DNA of 57,876 nt, taken from Streptococcus infantis (GTDB lineage: Bacteria; Bacillota; Bacilli; Lactobacillales; Streptococcaceae). Where the stretch lies: contig NZ_JADMUH010000011.1 in NCBI RefSeq assembly GCF_015546995.1, positions 1 through 57,876 of the forward strand, written 5' to 3'. Under the pieces are notes generated by a model. That model saw nothing but the letters and a program-made list of their open reading frames with translations. It did not search any database and was not told where the DNA came from. Every line of letters starts with the position of its first letter. The first letter of the stretch is position 1. A program made the position numbers and the translations under genes. Below are positions 26,483-35,496 of the stretch, piece after piece.

Positions 26483-27568
26483 TCATGAAACAAAGTAATA
26501 ATTTTCTTTTAGTTCTCGGAAACGGTCAAAGCTGAGAATGCCGTCATTTTGCAATCTGCCTAAAACGACACTAGGATGAATATCAATTTCCTCAGCAAAG
26601 CGTAGAATATCCGACTTATCAAAATTTCCTTTTTCAACAAAAGCCTGATAATCTTCGGGTCTAATCAAGAAATCTTTTGCAAACTGATCTGCTCGTTCCT
26701 CAGAACGTCGGTATAATTCACCATTTCCATCATCAGATGAAAAATCGTTCTCCAGAATATGTCCAATCTCATGGAAAAGTGAGAACCAGAAAATATCAGA
26801 CACTTTGTTTCTATCCGTAAGTAAAAGCAAGGCACTGCCATCTCCAAATTTTTTCGTAGCACCATTTAGATTGGCATTTGGCAAAGCAGGTAGACCGACT
26901 AGGACAACACCACAATCTAGCAAGATATCATATAAGCGTTGAGGAAAGGCTTCTGGGGCCTGTCTGGTCAACTCTCTTAAGGCAGGCAAGCTTTTCTCTA
27001 ACTTTTTGCGATTGAGCTTGGTAGTTGTTACATCACGCGCTTTTTTAGATGCCAACTCCAACATGATATTGGAGTTCACTATACTTTTAGTCGTGAATTC
27101 ACGCGTATTCCGATAGCTGACTAGATGATTAAAATATGTAAGGTTTTCTAAACTTGCCACACCTAGAATCTTGCGAAGTTCTATAATCTTTTCCTTCAAG
27201 CTATAGCGTTTGTCTGGCACGTAGCCTCTTTCTTTAAAATACTTGAAATCAATCATCTCACAGGTTTCTTTCTCGCCACCTTCTTCTAGCTCTTTTTGTT
27301 CTACAATCTCTGCAACTTTTACATCATAAGCATTCTGAAGATTGAGCCAAGTTTGCATGGAAACTCCGCTTAACTTGGCCAACTTATGAGCCGTCTCTTT
27401 ACTAATAGACTCCTCCGCATTGACCAGCTTGCTGACAGTCTTTGCTGAAACTCCTAAGCGCTCCGCAAACTCTTTCTGCGTTACGTTATAATCTTCAATT
27501 AATTCTTCAACATACTGACCTGGATGAAAAGCAATCAGGTCTTTGTATTCAACAATTTTATTACTCAT
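26483..27568 (-). CDS. higA: HigA-type antitoxin fused to an ImmA/IrrE metallopeptidase domain
   Basis: The 361-residue protein begins with a HigA/VapI-like XRE helix-turn-helix (about 15-80, LGVSAKTVSKLVNAEESISK). From about residue 200 it has an ImmA/IrrE (COG2856) domain with the zinc motif HEIGH (266-270) and the later acidic motif ERADQFAKDFLI (291-302). The first part should bind toxin and operator DNA. The peptidase part could cleave this or another regulator under stress, as ImmA cleaves ImmR in ICEBs1. Its start overlaps the toxin gene by 8 nt. Confidence 0.85.
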   Translation of the reverse strand: MSNKIVEYKDLIAFHPGQYVEELIEDYNVTQKEFAERLGVSAKTVSKLVNAEESISKETAHKLAKLSGVSMQTWLNLQNAYDVKVAEIVEQKELEEGGEKETCEMIDFKYFKERGYVPDKRYSLKEKIIELRKILGVASLENLTYFNHLVSYRNTREFTTKSIVNSNIMLELASKKARDVTTTKLNRKKLEKSLPALRELTRQAPEAFPQRLYDILLDCGVVLVGLPALPNANLNGATKKFGDGSALLLLTDRNKVSDIFWFSLFHEIGHILENDFSSDDGNGELYRRSEERADQFAKDFLIRPEDYQAFVEKGNFDKSDILRFAEEIDIHPSVVLGRLQNDGILSFDRFRELKENYYFVS

Positions 27569-27899
27569 AGTGATTGCTGACCTCCTCTATTTTTAGGATT
27601 TCGATTTTAACAGGATTTGGAAACACCTTTTCTAAATCCTCTTCAAGAAAACCGACAATCAACCGATAGGAACTTTTCCGACCATCTATATCCAAAGCAA
27701 ACTGACCTTGTCTCTTTCCCTTGAGTTGGTGAAAGTGATATTTAGGAAAAGCTGTCACACTAGCCAAAGAATCTGCCGCTTCCAAAAAGTTGATCAAGAG
27801 ATGCAACTTTACCGCAATCTTATCCGAAAAATCCTTTTTCGCCTGTCTCAGCTCTGTGCACTGCTTTTTAACAGTTTTGTTTGTATAGATAAGCTTCAT
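27561..27899 (-). CDS. higB: HigB/RelE-superfamily toxin
   Basis: The 112-residue basic protein has the RelE/ParE fold signature of HigB toxins: the helical N-terminus, then KYHFHQLKGKRQGQFALDI and a C-terminal YRLIVGF strand. HigB toxins are ribosome-dependent mRNA endonucleases. The toxin precedes the antitoxin, as in higBA loci and unlike relBE. ATG 27899 follows AAAGGAACTT. Transcription should start inside the palindrome at 27912-27950, giving autoregulation. Confidence 0.82.
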   Translation of the reverse strand: MKLIYTNKTVKKQCTELRQAKKDFSDKIAVKLHLLINFLEAADSLASVTAFPKYHFHQLKGKRQGQFALDIDGRKSSYRLIVGFLEEDLEKVFPNPVKIEILKIEEVSNHYE

Positions 27900-27911
27900 A
27901 AGTTCCTTTCT

Positions 27912-27950
27912 GTTATAATTAAATTACCTTTTAGGTAATTTAATTATAAC
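27912..27950. promoter_or_regulatory. Perfect palindromic operator/promoter of the higBA-like module
   Basis: Two perfect 18-nt arms, GTTATAATTAAATTACCT and its complement, flank TTT. On the minus strand an extended -10 TGT-TATAAT lies at its upstream edge. A repressor (HigA or HigBA complex) bound here would cover the promoter. Confidence 0.85.
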
Positions 27951-27959
27951 ATGAATAAA

Positions 27960-27998
27960 AAATAAAAGCCAGCAAAAGCTTGACTTGGCTGGGATTAT
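27960..27998 (-). terminator. Terminator of the hsd-kwa operon
   Basis: The hairpin CCAGC..AAG/CTT..GCTGG is followed on the minus strand by CTTTTATTTTTTATT, 30-60 nt past the last gene. Confidence 0.6.
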
Positions 27999-28027
27999 AG
28001 TTATTAATTTAGAATAAGAAATGTTAC

Positions 28028-28603
28028 TTATTTTCTTTTTAAAATGTAAATTCCATCACCTAATCTATAACTAGTTAATTCTACATCTGTTGATCTCGCT
28101 GTTTCTATATCATCAAACGAGAGATTTGTTATGATATGATGAGCGTGAGGAAAACCTGTAACTCCAAATATCTTAAACCCAAAAACTCCTAGAACAGGGT
28201 TTAGATAACTTGCATTACTACCAACATACATTAATCCAATCAAAAGAAATAACAATGAATTCATGAAAATACTAGTTGTATTATTCATATCAAAAGACAG
28301 TAACGGAGTAAAATACGTAACAATGTAGTTCATCAATGAGTCACTTTCCGGTGATATTTCCATTTCCCTCGGTATTTTGAGATTTTCCTTACCGTCAAAC
28401 TTAAATAATTTCCATAATTTAATAATTGAAATAAAAATTAGAACAACAAAAACTATACGAATCAATTTATGGTCAAAATCAAAAGCTATTAATCTCTCAA
28501 ATGAGAATTTGGAATAATTAATATTACTAAAAAGAAGCCATAAATATAGTGGTAGATACGAGGTGATAAACAATGTCCACTTAGAAAAAAGATCTCGCTG
28601 CAT
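28028..28603 (-). CDS. Four-helix membrane protein, putative KwaA-like (Kiwa) component
   Basis: The 191-residue protein has four hydrophobic segments (about 8-27, 47-66, 89-104, 110-130) and a C-terminal soluble tail of about 60 residues. The motif YLNPVLGVFGFKIFG follows the last helix. Size, four helices and this NP..L...G.K.. motif recall KwaA, the membrane subunit of the Kiwa anti-phage system. Its partner gene encodes a DUF4868-like protein, the KwaB family. The start overlaps the partner's stop by one nt (TAATG). The gene is strikingly AT-rich. The assignment rests on remembered family features and context; another phage-exclusion membrane protein is possible. Confidence 0.45.
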   Translation of the reverse strand: MQRDLFSKWTLFITSYLPLYLWLLFSNINYSKFSFERLIAFDFDHKLIRIVFVVLIFISIIKLWKLFKFDGKENLKIPREMEISPESDSLMNYIVTYFTPLLSFDMNNTTSIFMNSLLFLLIGLMYVGSNASYLNPVLGVFGFKIFGVTGFPHAHHIITNLSFDDIETARSTDVELTSYRLGDGIYILKRK

Positions 28604-29580
28604 TACATACGTCCTTCTTCAACCGTTTCAACTTCGGAAATATAAGCTGTTACAAGAGCATCTGATATAGCATTAATCAATTGTACACAATTTTTCTCAT
28701 CAGTAATACTTAGCTTTCTATTACTGAACGTAACCCCTTCAATTTCTTTATAAAATTTATGATTAGGATCATCTTTTATAGTTTGTATTTTGTCAATATG
28801 TTTAACTGTTTCTGTAAAACGATTCGTATCAGAAACAATTTTAATTAACCTCGTAGCAAGTCTTTTACCATTGATCACTTTTGTTTTCAAAAAATTAATT
28901 GAAGCTTGTTCAAATATAGTTTTTATATTTGCATCAGTATTTAGAATTTCTGTTGCTTGCTCAGCAAATTTTTTATTCATACCAAATATAGAATCAAATT
29001 TTGATTCTGCTTGATTGATTAAAATTTTTTCATCATTTACAATCATTAAATCAATCTTTTTATTTAAACCAAATAGATTATTTCGTTCTCTTAATTTAAT
29101 TTTACTATCCGTAAAATTACCAAATAACATCTTTTTTTTCAATTGAAATGCATTCACAAAAGAACCGATAAATTTTAGATTAATAACACCACTCTTCTTT
29201 ATTTCAATCAAATAGTTATGCAAATCTTTTTCCGTCTCACAACTTGTACTCAGTAGATGTTGTTGTTCATCATTAAATTGTGAAATTACAGATTGAACAT
29301 TCTCATATTCTGAAACCTCTACTTGCTCATGTACATTCTTATATGTTATGACTGGATCATATGGTTTTATTTCTCGATTACTAAAAGTAGATTTATTCAT
29401 ACTTTCAATAATTGCTTTAAGTATATTTTCTTTAGTTTTCTTATCAGCATCTTGTTTATATAAAAAAATCTCATTTTTCTTAATTTTAATTAGAAAAATC
29501 TTAACATATTCATCAAAATCTGGTTGTTGACTAAAAGAAATCAACCGGTTTTTTTCGTCATTAATGTTTATTTGAATCAA
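28603..29580 (-). CDS. Putative KwaB-like protein (DUF4868), Kiwa anti-phage system
   Basis: The 325-residue soluble protein has no signal peptide or helix for the membrane. The segment 176-209 (IDLMIVNDEKILINQAE then FDSIFGMNKKFAEQA), a long helical stretch with paired Arg/Lys, and a C-terminal KLSITDEKN..LINAISDAL pattern resemble DUF4868, the domain of KwaB. In Kiwa, KwaB binds DNA and stops phage replication after KwaA senses infection at the membrane. The start is TTG at 29580 behind AAAGAGG, 16 nt after hsdS; no in-frame ATG exists nearby. Base composition is far more AT-rich than in hsdR or hsdM. Confidence is limited without a profile search. Confidence 0.5.
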   Translation of the reverse strand: MIQININDEKNRLISFSQQPDFDEYVKIFLIKIKKNEIFLYKQDADKKTKENILKAIIESMNKSTFSNREIKPYDPVITYKNVHEQVEVSEYENVQSVISQFNDEQQHLLSTSCETEKDLHNYLIEIKKSGVINLKFIGSFVNAFQLKKKMLFGNFTDSKIKLRERNNLFGLNKKIDLMIVNDEKILINQAESKFDSIFGMNKKFAEQATEILNTDANIKTIFEQASINFLKTKVINGKRLATRLIKIVSDTNRFTETVKHIDKIQTIKDDPNHKFYKEIEGVTFSNRKLSITDEKNCVQLINAISDALVTAYISEVETVEEGRM

Positions 29581-29596
29581 TTTATGCCTCTTTCCT

Positions 29597-30745
29597 CTAC
29601 TCCACCTTCACCTGTCCATTCATCAGCATTGGCAAGAGCCAATCGCGCAGTTGGGTGAGTTCTTGGTTTTGGTTTTCTAAAATCTGTTGCTGTGACATTA
29701 TGTGTTGTAGTTGGGCATCTAATTTTGAAATAAGTTTAATAGGCGGAACTACAATCTTAGCCTGTTTCAAATGGTCCTGAGTAATATGTCCCATAGTTGT
29801 TTTTCTCAACTCAGCAATTGATTTAAACACCTTCAAATAGCTTTTCAATTCAAAGTAGATAAAGGTTTTTGGATAAGTATCAGAAGTAACTTTAAAAATA
29901 TGTTGATTTAAAGCTCCTCTTTCTTTCCCCCAGATTATAACCTCTAATGTTGCAGACCAAGAAAATAATATGTCTCCTCTCTCTACAACTGCTTCTGTGG
30001 GAATATCTAATCTTGCTTTTTCTGTATCCTTTGAGAAGCCGTTCATCATTTCTCGAATTTTAATAACTGGAAGGCAATCATCCTCATTTGTATCTGGTCT
30101 ATATTTTTGCATAGCAAGACCATTATAAAAATTCGCTATATTCCATAAAGAATCCACTCCCCACCCTTCTGGGATTTCGCGTTTGAGTTCTGGGTGATAG
30201 ACCATCTTTCCGCCTGATGATTTGTAGGGTTTGCCATTCTGGTCTGGGAAATCAAACTGCACAAACCAGTAGTCATAGAGGGTCTTAGCCATAGCTTCCA
30301 ACTCTTGGTTGATTTGGTTGTTGATTTGGATTTTTTGGTCAATTATTGATATTGAATTTGCAATTTTTTTTTGTTTTTCAATATCGATTTCAATATCAAC
30401 AACCATGTCTTTTAACATACTTTGAGTAATAAGTGGTTGACTAGAACCAATTTGTTTACTATTTAGATTTAATGACTTCAATACATAGTACAAATAAGTT
30501 AAATCTTGTCCTTCTCTCGGGACACCTGCGATTGCATTATCTGATACCCAACATGAATTTTCTTCAACATGTATACTTCCACAATATGCACCCACTCTTC
30601 CAACAACTATAGTATGACTAAAATTAGATTTATCGGTATAACCTAATATTCCATTGCCCCCATATATAGGTATAATTCCATCACTTTTTTTTACCGATTT
30701 TCCATTTTTAAAATCGATTACATCGCCTAATTTAATCTTTACCAT
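29597..30745 (-). CDS. hsdS: Type I restriction-modification specificity subunit HsdS
   Basis: The 382-residue subunit has two target-recognition domains (about 1-130 and 195-345). They are separated by a conserved helix and linker (LEAMAKTLYDYWFVQFDFP) and followed by a C-terminal helix (LRDWLLPMLMNGQV). The recognition domains are AT-rich and the linkers are not, the usual mosaic made by domain exchange. It overlaps hsdM by 14 nt. It is the only hsdS in the window and no recombinase gene is present, so the invertible arrangement of pneumococcal phase-variable loci is not seen. Confidence 0.93.
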   Translation of the reverse strand: MVKIKLGDVIDFKNGKSVKKSDGIIPIYGGNGILGYTDKSNFSHTIVVGRVGAYCGSIHVEENSCWVSDNAIAGVPREGQDLTYLYYVLKSLNLNSKQIGSSQPLITQSMLKDMVVDIEIDIEKQKKIANSISIIDQKIQINNQINQELEAMAKTLYDYWFVQFDFPDQNGKPYKSSGGKMVYHPELKREIPEGWGVDSLWNIANFYNGLAMQKYRPDTNEDDCLPVIKIREMMNGFSKDTEKARLDIPTEAVVERGDILFSWSATLEVIIWGKERGALNQHIFKVTSDTYPKTFIYFELKSYLKVFKSIAELRKTTMGHITQDHLKQAKIVVPPIKLISKLDAQLQHIMSQQQILENQNQELTQLRDWLLPMLMNGQVKVE

Positions 30746-32342
30746 ACTGCAACCCCTTCATTTGCTTTTCAATCTCCTGCTCCAATGCATGCGATTGCTG
30801 GAAGAGGTTTGAGAGTTTATCTTGAAAGGCGGTCATCTTGGCTTCAAACTCTTCTGCTGTGATATCTACATAGTCTATCTTGATGTCAAAGTATTGGCCA
30901 GCGCTGAGAGAGTAGTTTTTCTCCTTGATGTCCTCATAAGAGACCGTGACAGAAAAGTCCTCGACGGCTTCTTTTCTGATAAAGGTCTCGACGATCTTCT
31001 GCTCTTCCTCAGGAGACAGCACGGTCTTTTGGTTCTTGCCTTCCTTGACCTTGGTTCCGAGATTTGAAGCATCGATGAGGACGACATCGCCCTTATTTTT
31101 CTTATCAATAAAGAGGATGGAGACGTTGGTACCTGTCGTCGCAAAGATATTGGATGGCATAGATACGACACCTGCCAGCATTTGATTGTCCACCAAGTGC
31201 TGACGGATGGTCTTGTCAATCCCTGACTGAGCCGTGATAAAGCCTGTCGGCAAGACAACGGCTGCTTGACCATCTGGCTTCAAGGAGTAGATGATATGCT
31301 GAACAAAAAGCTCGTAGATCGCCATCTTGTCCTTAGACTTGGCTGGAACCTTTGGCACACCTGCAAAGAAACGCTCACTAGCTTCTGGCAAGGTCTCCAC
31401 TTGGTCACGCCACTCTGAAAAGTCCAGCTTGAAAGGAGGGTTGGACACGATATAATCCATCTTTTCAGGATGACGGTTGGCAATGATGGTATTTCCTTGT
31501 ACGATATTATGAATGGAGTGTTGAAGTCCATTCAGGATCAGGTTGAGACGGAGAAGATTAGACGATTTTTGCGAGATATCTTGACTATAGACAGTGGTCT
31601 TGTCTACACCGATACGACTAGCCAGGTTCATAAGTAAGGTTCCAGAACCAGCTGACGGGTCATAGAGGCGCACATTTTGAGGTTTATCATCTCCCACCAA
31701 GATATCCGCGATAATCTTAGCAACAGAGTGAGGCGTGTAATACTCGGCATACTTGCCACCACCGTCTTTGTTGTAGTCCTTGATCATGTACTCAAAGAGG
31801 GTAGAGAAAAAGTCAAAACCTTGTGAAAAGATAGTTTCATCAAACTTAACGCGTGCAAGGAGATTGATGATGGATTTTGCCACCTCGTTACGCTTACTGC
31901 TATCTGAGATGGTATCAGTAATCAAACGTTCATCAAAAAGACGAATGGCAGTATCCCCATCCGTATGCACTGAGAAGATATCGTTATTGTCAATAGCGAT
32001 TTGGTTGAGTGTGTTCTCAAAAGTTTCGTAGAAACTCGACTCATTTTGCTGACGGTGGAGGGTCTCGATCAACTGGTTAGGCTTGAGCCAAGCCGTGCTA
32101 GTACCGATATCCTCCAAGAGCCAGTCATAATCTTCCTCACTCATAGCCAACAAGCTTTCATAGGTGTTGGACTCATCTAGGACCTTGGCTTGATACAAAA
32201 ACTTGTCATTTAAAAATTTGTAGAGGAAGGATTGGGTGAGGAGTTTGTACTCACCCGCTTCTCCTCCTAGTCCTGCATGGGTAAAGACGGCTTTCAAATC
32301 ATCTACCAAGTCTTGGACTTGGACTTTGTATGTTTCATTCAT
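30732..32342 (-). CDS. hsdM: Type I DNA N6-adenine methyltransferase HsdM
   Basis: The 536-residue methyltransferase has an N-terminal helical HsdM domain and a catalytic domain. The SAM-binding motif is DPSAGSGTLL (228-237) and the catalytic motif is NPPF (301-304), which identifies adenine-N6 methylation. Together with HsdS it methylates the host target. ATG 32342 shares one base with the hsdR stop, and its 3' end overlaps hsdS by 14 nt. The gene is intact, so an active methyltransferase is expected. Confidence 0.95.
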   Translation of the reverse strand: MNETYKVQVQDLVDDLKAVFTHAGLGGEAGEYKLLTQSFLYKFLNDKFLYQAKVLDESNTYESLLAMSEEDYDWLLEDIGTSTAWLKPNQLIETLHRQQNESSFYETFENTLNQIAIDNNDIFSVHTDGDTAIRLFDERLITDTISDSSKRNEVAKSIINLLARVKFDETIFSQGFDFFSTLFEYMIKDYNKDGGGKYAEYYTPHSVAKIIADILVGDDKPQNVRLYDPSAGSGTLLMNLASRIGVDKTTVYSQDISQKSSNLLRLNLILNGLQHSIHNIVQGNTIIANRHPEKMDYIVSNPPFKLDFSEWRDQVETLPEASERFFAGVPKVPAKSKDKMAIYELFVQHIIYSLKPDGQAAVVLPTGFITAQSGIDKTIRQHLVDNQMLAGVVSMPSNIFATTGTNVSILFIDKKNKGDVVLIDASNLGTKVKEGKNQKTVLSPEEEQKIVETFIRKEAVEDFSVTVSYEDIKEKNYSLSAGQYFDIKIDYVDITAEEFEAKMTAFQDKLSNLFQQSHALEQEIEKQMKGLQYGKD

Positions 32343-35300
32343 TAGTGTTGGTATTCCTCTTCATATCCTTCAAATAGTGATTCGACGATATCCTTAAAAT
32401 CATCTCTCGTCAAACTACTTGCAGATTGGTTGGTTTTCATTTCAATCCGAGCTTCTTCTCGAATCATCTTCTTGAGGAAGTCCTCGTTATCGAGCACTCC
32501 TTGGTTTTGACCGATTTTACGGTCTAGTCTGACTTTAGAACCCTTGATGACATGATAAATAGCAGGAAAATCGCTAACCATAGTCGAGTTGGTCACGTGC
32601 TTGTAGGAACGAGCTGCCATCTCATCTCCGTTAAAGTTCATGGTTAGGCGTCTCATACGAGTATGATAGTCTTCCACAGACTTAAAGAGTTCTTCATAGT
32701 CTTTTTGGGTTTCCTTGATATTCTCCATGGTAAAACCTTCTTGCCCATGGATGTAATGTTTTTTCATGATGCGCTGGAATTCTTCGTAGAGAGAGACCCA
32801 CTCAGGGTCCTTTTCATCCCGTTGGTTTTTAATCCCACTTGCAACTCGACGTTTCAAATCTTCTAGGTCATTGGCTGCTAGACGGAGTTCTTCTTCTGCA
32901 ATCTTGACAAAGTTAAAGCTAGTTTCAGACATGGCAAGATTTAAGAGAGTTCGACTAGAGAAGTCATCTGGTTTATCAATTAGAGACAGTGTCAGCATCC
33001 GTCTAGAGAGGACATTGAGCAAGGTTGCAATCTGCGCGATATCAATCTGCTCAAGCAGGTGTTCATAGCCGAGGAGACGGGCAATATTGTAGTACTGCTT
33101 GACAGACTCCAAGGCCTTGCGAAGGTCGATTAACTGCTTCTTATCCTTGATATCATTGATAGCTTGGGAGAAGTACTCTAGATTGTCCGTTGGATAGTCG
33201 ATGAGGATATGCTCGGTCTTGCTCAACTCTTGAGAAATCTCATCAGCTGAGACAAAGAGTGAGCCAAAAACATCCTCGCCATTTTCCCCTGTCAGGGTCG
33301 TATCATACTCTTGGTTGAGTTCTTCCAGATAGGCACGATTGGTCTTGTCAAACTCCTTGGAAATATCCGCAAAGTCGATGACATAGCCAAAGAGATAGTC
33401 CTTGTAGGGACGATTGACACGGGTTAGAGTCTGTAAAAGATTGTGGGCCTTGATCTTGCGCCCTAGGTAGAGGCGCTTGAGACGAGGTGCATCAAAACCT
33501 GTCAGGAGCATGGAGTAAACGATGATCAGGTCAATCTTTCCTTCCTTATAGGCGTCTACCTTGTCCTTCTTCTCTTCCTTGTCTCCCTCGTCATGAAGGA
33601 TAAGAGCAGAAGTCAAGTTGGTTGAACCAGCTTGACGACGTTCTTCCAATTGCTTTTCAAGCTCACGCGCCTGCTTGGACGAATCACAGACAATCATACC
33701 ACCGATGGTCTGATCATCAAAGACCAGATCACGCGCACGATTGAAGTCCTCGATGATAAAGTCCAACATAGGCTCTACGTAATGCGGATGGGCAAAGATA
33801 TCTTCCTTGGACAGGTCCCCACGTTGGATTTCTTCGTTGATAGATCTAAGATTATCTTTATACGAAGTCTCGATATCTTCTCGCATCAAGCGTAGGGTAA
33901 AGCCGTCATCGATAGACTGGTTGTAATAGTATTTGTGGATGTAATCCCCAAAGATATCACGTGTAGTCGCATGACTTTCCTTGGTCTTGCCATCTTTCTT
34001 ATAGGTGATTAATGGCGTTCCAGTCAAGGCAATCTTAATAGCCTTGGTATCAGCCTGATAGAGATTTGGCAGGTAGGAACCTCGTTCATTGTAGGAACGA
34101 TGGGCTTCATCAATAAAATAAACATTTTGACGATTGAGATTATAGCCAGAGCGGTCAGTCAGGTCTGAATCATCCTTAAACTTCTGGATATTAACCACAG
34201 CCACATCATAGCCGTCTTGTTTTTGATTGAGTTCTTGAGGGTTGTTGATGCGCTTCACCTTGAGCCCTCGTTTGGTAAATTCCTTAAAGGCTTGGTCTGC
34301 CAAGTCCAGACGATCGACGACAAAGTAAAACTGAGGTACGATGCCCTCTTTTGAGAAATAGTTGGTTAGATAGCGAATATTGAAGAAAGCCAAGGCAGTC
34401 TTACCTGAACCTTGGGTATGCCAGATAACCCCCTTCTTGACACCTTTTGCGATTGTTTCTTCGATGGCACGTGTCGCAAAATACTGAGGATAGCGCATGA
34501 CGTGCTTCTGCAGTTGCATCTGCCCATCCTTGCTTTGTTCTTCGACATAGACCAGACCAAAGCGAAGCATAAAGAGCAAGCGTTCCTTCTGGTACAAGGA
34601 AGACAGGAAGGCATTGCAAGGTGTATCAGAGTTTAGGTTTGTTGTAAACTCTGGCTGAGATTTGAGGGCAAAGCGCTTCATGTCTTCTAGGACAAAGTCG
34701 ATTTGGTCCTCGGTTAGAGGGGAAAGGGAATGAAGGAAATCTTCTACTCTTTCTTCCTTGAAAGCATTAAATTTAGTTTTTGAATAGGCGTTTGAACCGT
34801 AATAAGAACCCTGTTTTTGCTGACCTTGTCCACTGATATACGCTAAGTTATCAGATAAGGATATCAACTGGGTGATATTGTTAAAACGACGGAACTTACG
34901 GTTTTCAAAACGGTATCTGGTTCTGTCCTGCTCTGACTGAATTCCAGTCTTACCATCACGAATCGCATTGGGCTGTTTCACTTCGATATAAGAAAGAGGC
35001 AGACCATTGACAAAAATAACGATATCCGGACGAAATTCATCCTGACCATTTTGACAAGTAACTTCAAGGGCTAGATGGAATGTGTTGGCTTCAGGATTCT
35101 CCCAGTCAATATAAATGGCATCTTCCTGACCTTGCAGACGTTTAAAGAAAGAACGTCCTAAATCGTTTTGATCTAGTTCCAACTTGATATTGGCTAGTTC
35201 TCTTTCAAAGTCATCTTCTGTCAAGTAGTTGTTAAATTTTAAAAATTGCTCCTTAAAAACAGATACAAGGATATTAGTATCTGGATCTCTTTCTGCAATC

Positions 35301-35404
35301 TCCTTCCCATTACGAGGAAGATAGGTATAGCCCATACGCATGAGATGCAGAGCTGCTGGGATTTGTACCCTGGTTAGTTCAGAAAAATCTTTTCTCTTTG
35401 CCAT
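32342..35404 (-). CDS. hsdR: Type I restriction endonuclease subunit HsdR
   Basis: The 1020-residue motor-nuclease subunit has a nuclease site (Asp127 and E141-V-K143 in IEVKQPN) and Walker A HTQGSGKT (329-336). The helicase box is DEAH (432-435) and the C-terminal helical region is long. It translocates and cuts DNA lacking host methylation. All key motifs are intact. ATG 35404 follows AAAAGGAAG. It is the first gene of an apparent five-gene operon hsdR-hsdM-hsdS-kwaB-like-kwaA-like, driven by an extended -10 promoter about 95 nt upstream. Confidence 0.95.
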   Translation of the reverse strand: MAKRKDFSELTRVQIPAALHLMRMGYTYLPRNGKEIAERDPDTNILVSVFKEQFLKFNNYLTEDDFERELANIKLELDQNDLGRSFFKRLQGQEDAIYIDWENPEANTFHLALEVTCQNGQDEFRPDIVIFVNGLPLSYIEVKQPNAIRDGKTGIQSEQDRTRYRFENRKFRRFNNITQLISLSDNLAYISGQGQQKQGSYYGSNAYSKTKFNAFKEERVEDFLHSLSPLTEDQIDFVLEDMKRFALKSQPEFTTNLNSDTPCNAFLSSLYQKERLLFMLRFGLVYVEEQSKDGQMQLQKHVMRYPQYFATRAIEETIAKGVKKGVIWHTQGSGKTALAFFNIRYLTNYFSKEGIVPQFYFVVDRLDLADQAFKEFTKRGLKVKRINNPQELNQKQDGYDVAVVNIQKFKDDSDLTDRSGYNLNRQNVYFIDEAHRSYNERGSYLPNLYQADTKAIKIALTGTPLITYKKDGKTKESHATTRDIFGDYIHKYYYNQSIDDGFTLRLMREDIETSYKDNLRSINEEIQRGDLSKEDIFAHPHYVEPMLDFIIEDFNRARDLVFDDQTIGGMIVCDSSKQARELEKQLEERRQAGSTNLTSALILHDEGDKEEKKDKVDAYKEGKIDLIIVYSMLLTGFDAPRLKRLYLGRKIKAHNLLQTLTRVNRPYKDYLFGYVIDFADISKEFDKTNRAYLEELNQEYDTTLTGENGEDVFGSLFVSADEISQELSKTEHILIDYPTDNLEYFSQAINDIKDKKQLIDLRKALESVKQYYNIARLLGYEHLLEQIDIAQIATLLNVLSRRMLTLSLIDKPDDFSSRTLLNLAMSETSFNFVKIAEEELRLAANDLEDLKRRVASGIKNQRDEKDPEWVSLYEEFQRIMKKHYIHGQEGFTMENIKETQKDYEELFKSVEDYHTRMRRLTMNFNGDEMAARSYKHVTNSTMVSDFPAIYHVIKGSKVRLDRKIGQNQGVLDNEDFLKKMIREEARIEMKTNQSASSLTRDDFKDIVESLFEGYEEEYQH

Positions 35405-35496
35405 AAAACTTCCTTTTGCTAGTCAGAACTGTCTATTTTTACTAACAATATCTTTCAGACTATCTCTCCAATTTATCGAATTCTTAATTATCTATT

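Noticed and set aside
29597..30745. Phase-variable, invertible hsdS locus
   Set aside because: Only one hsdS is present, with no second or partial hsdS, no recombinase gene and no long inverted repeat around it in this window.
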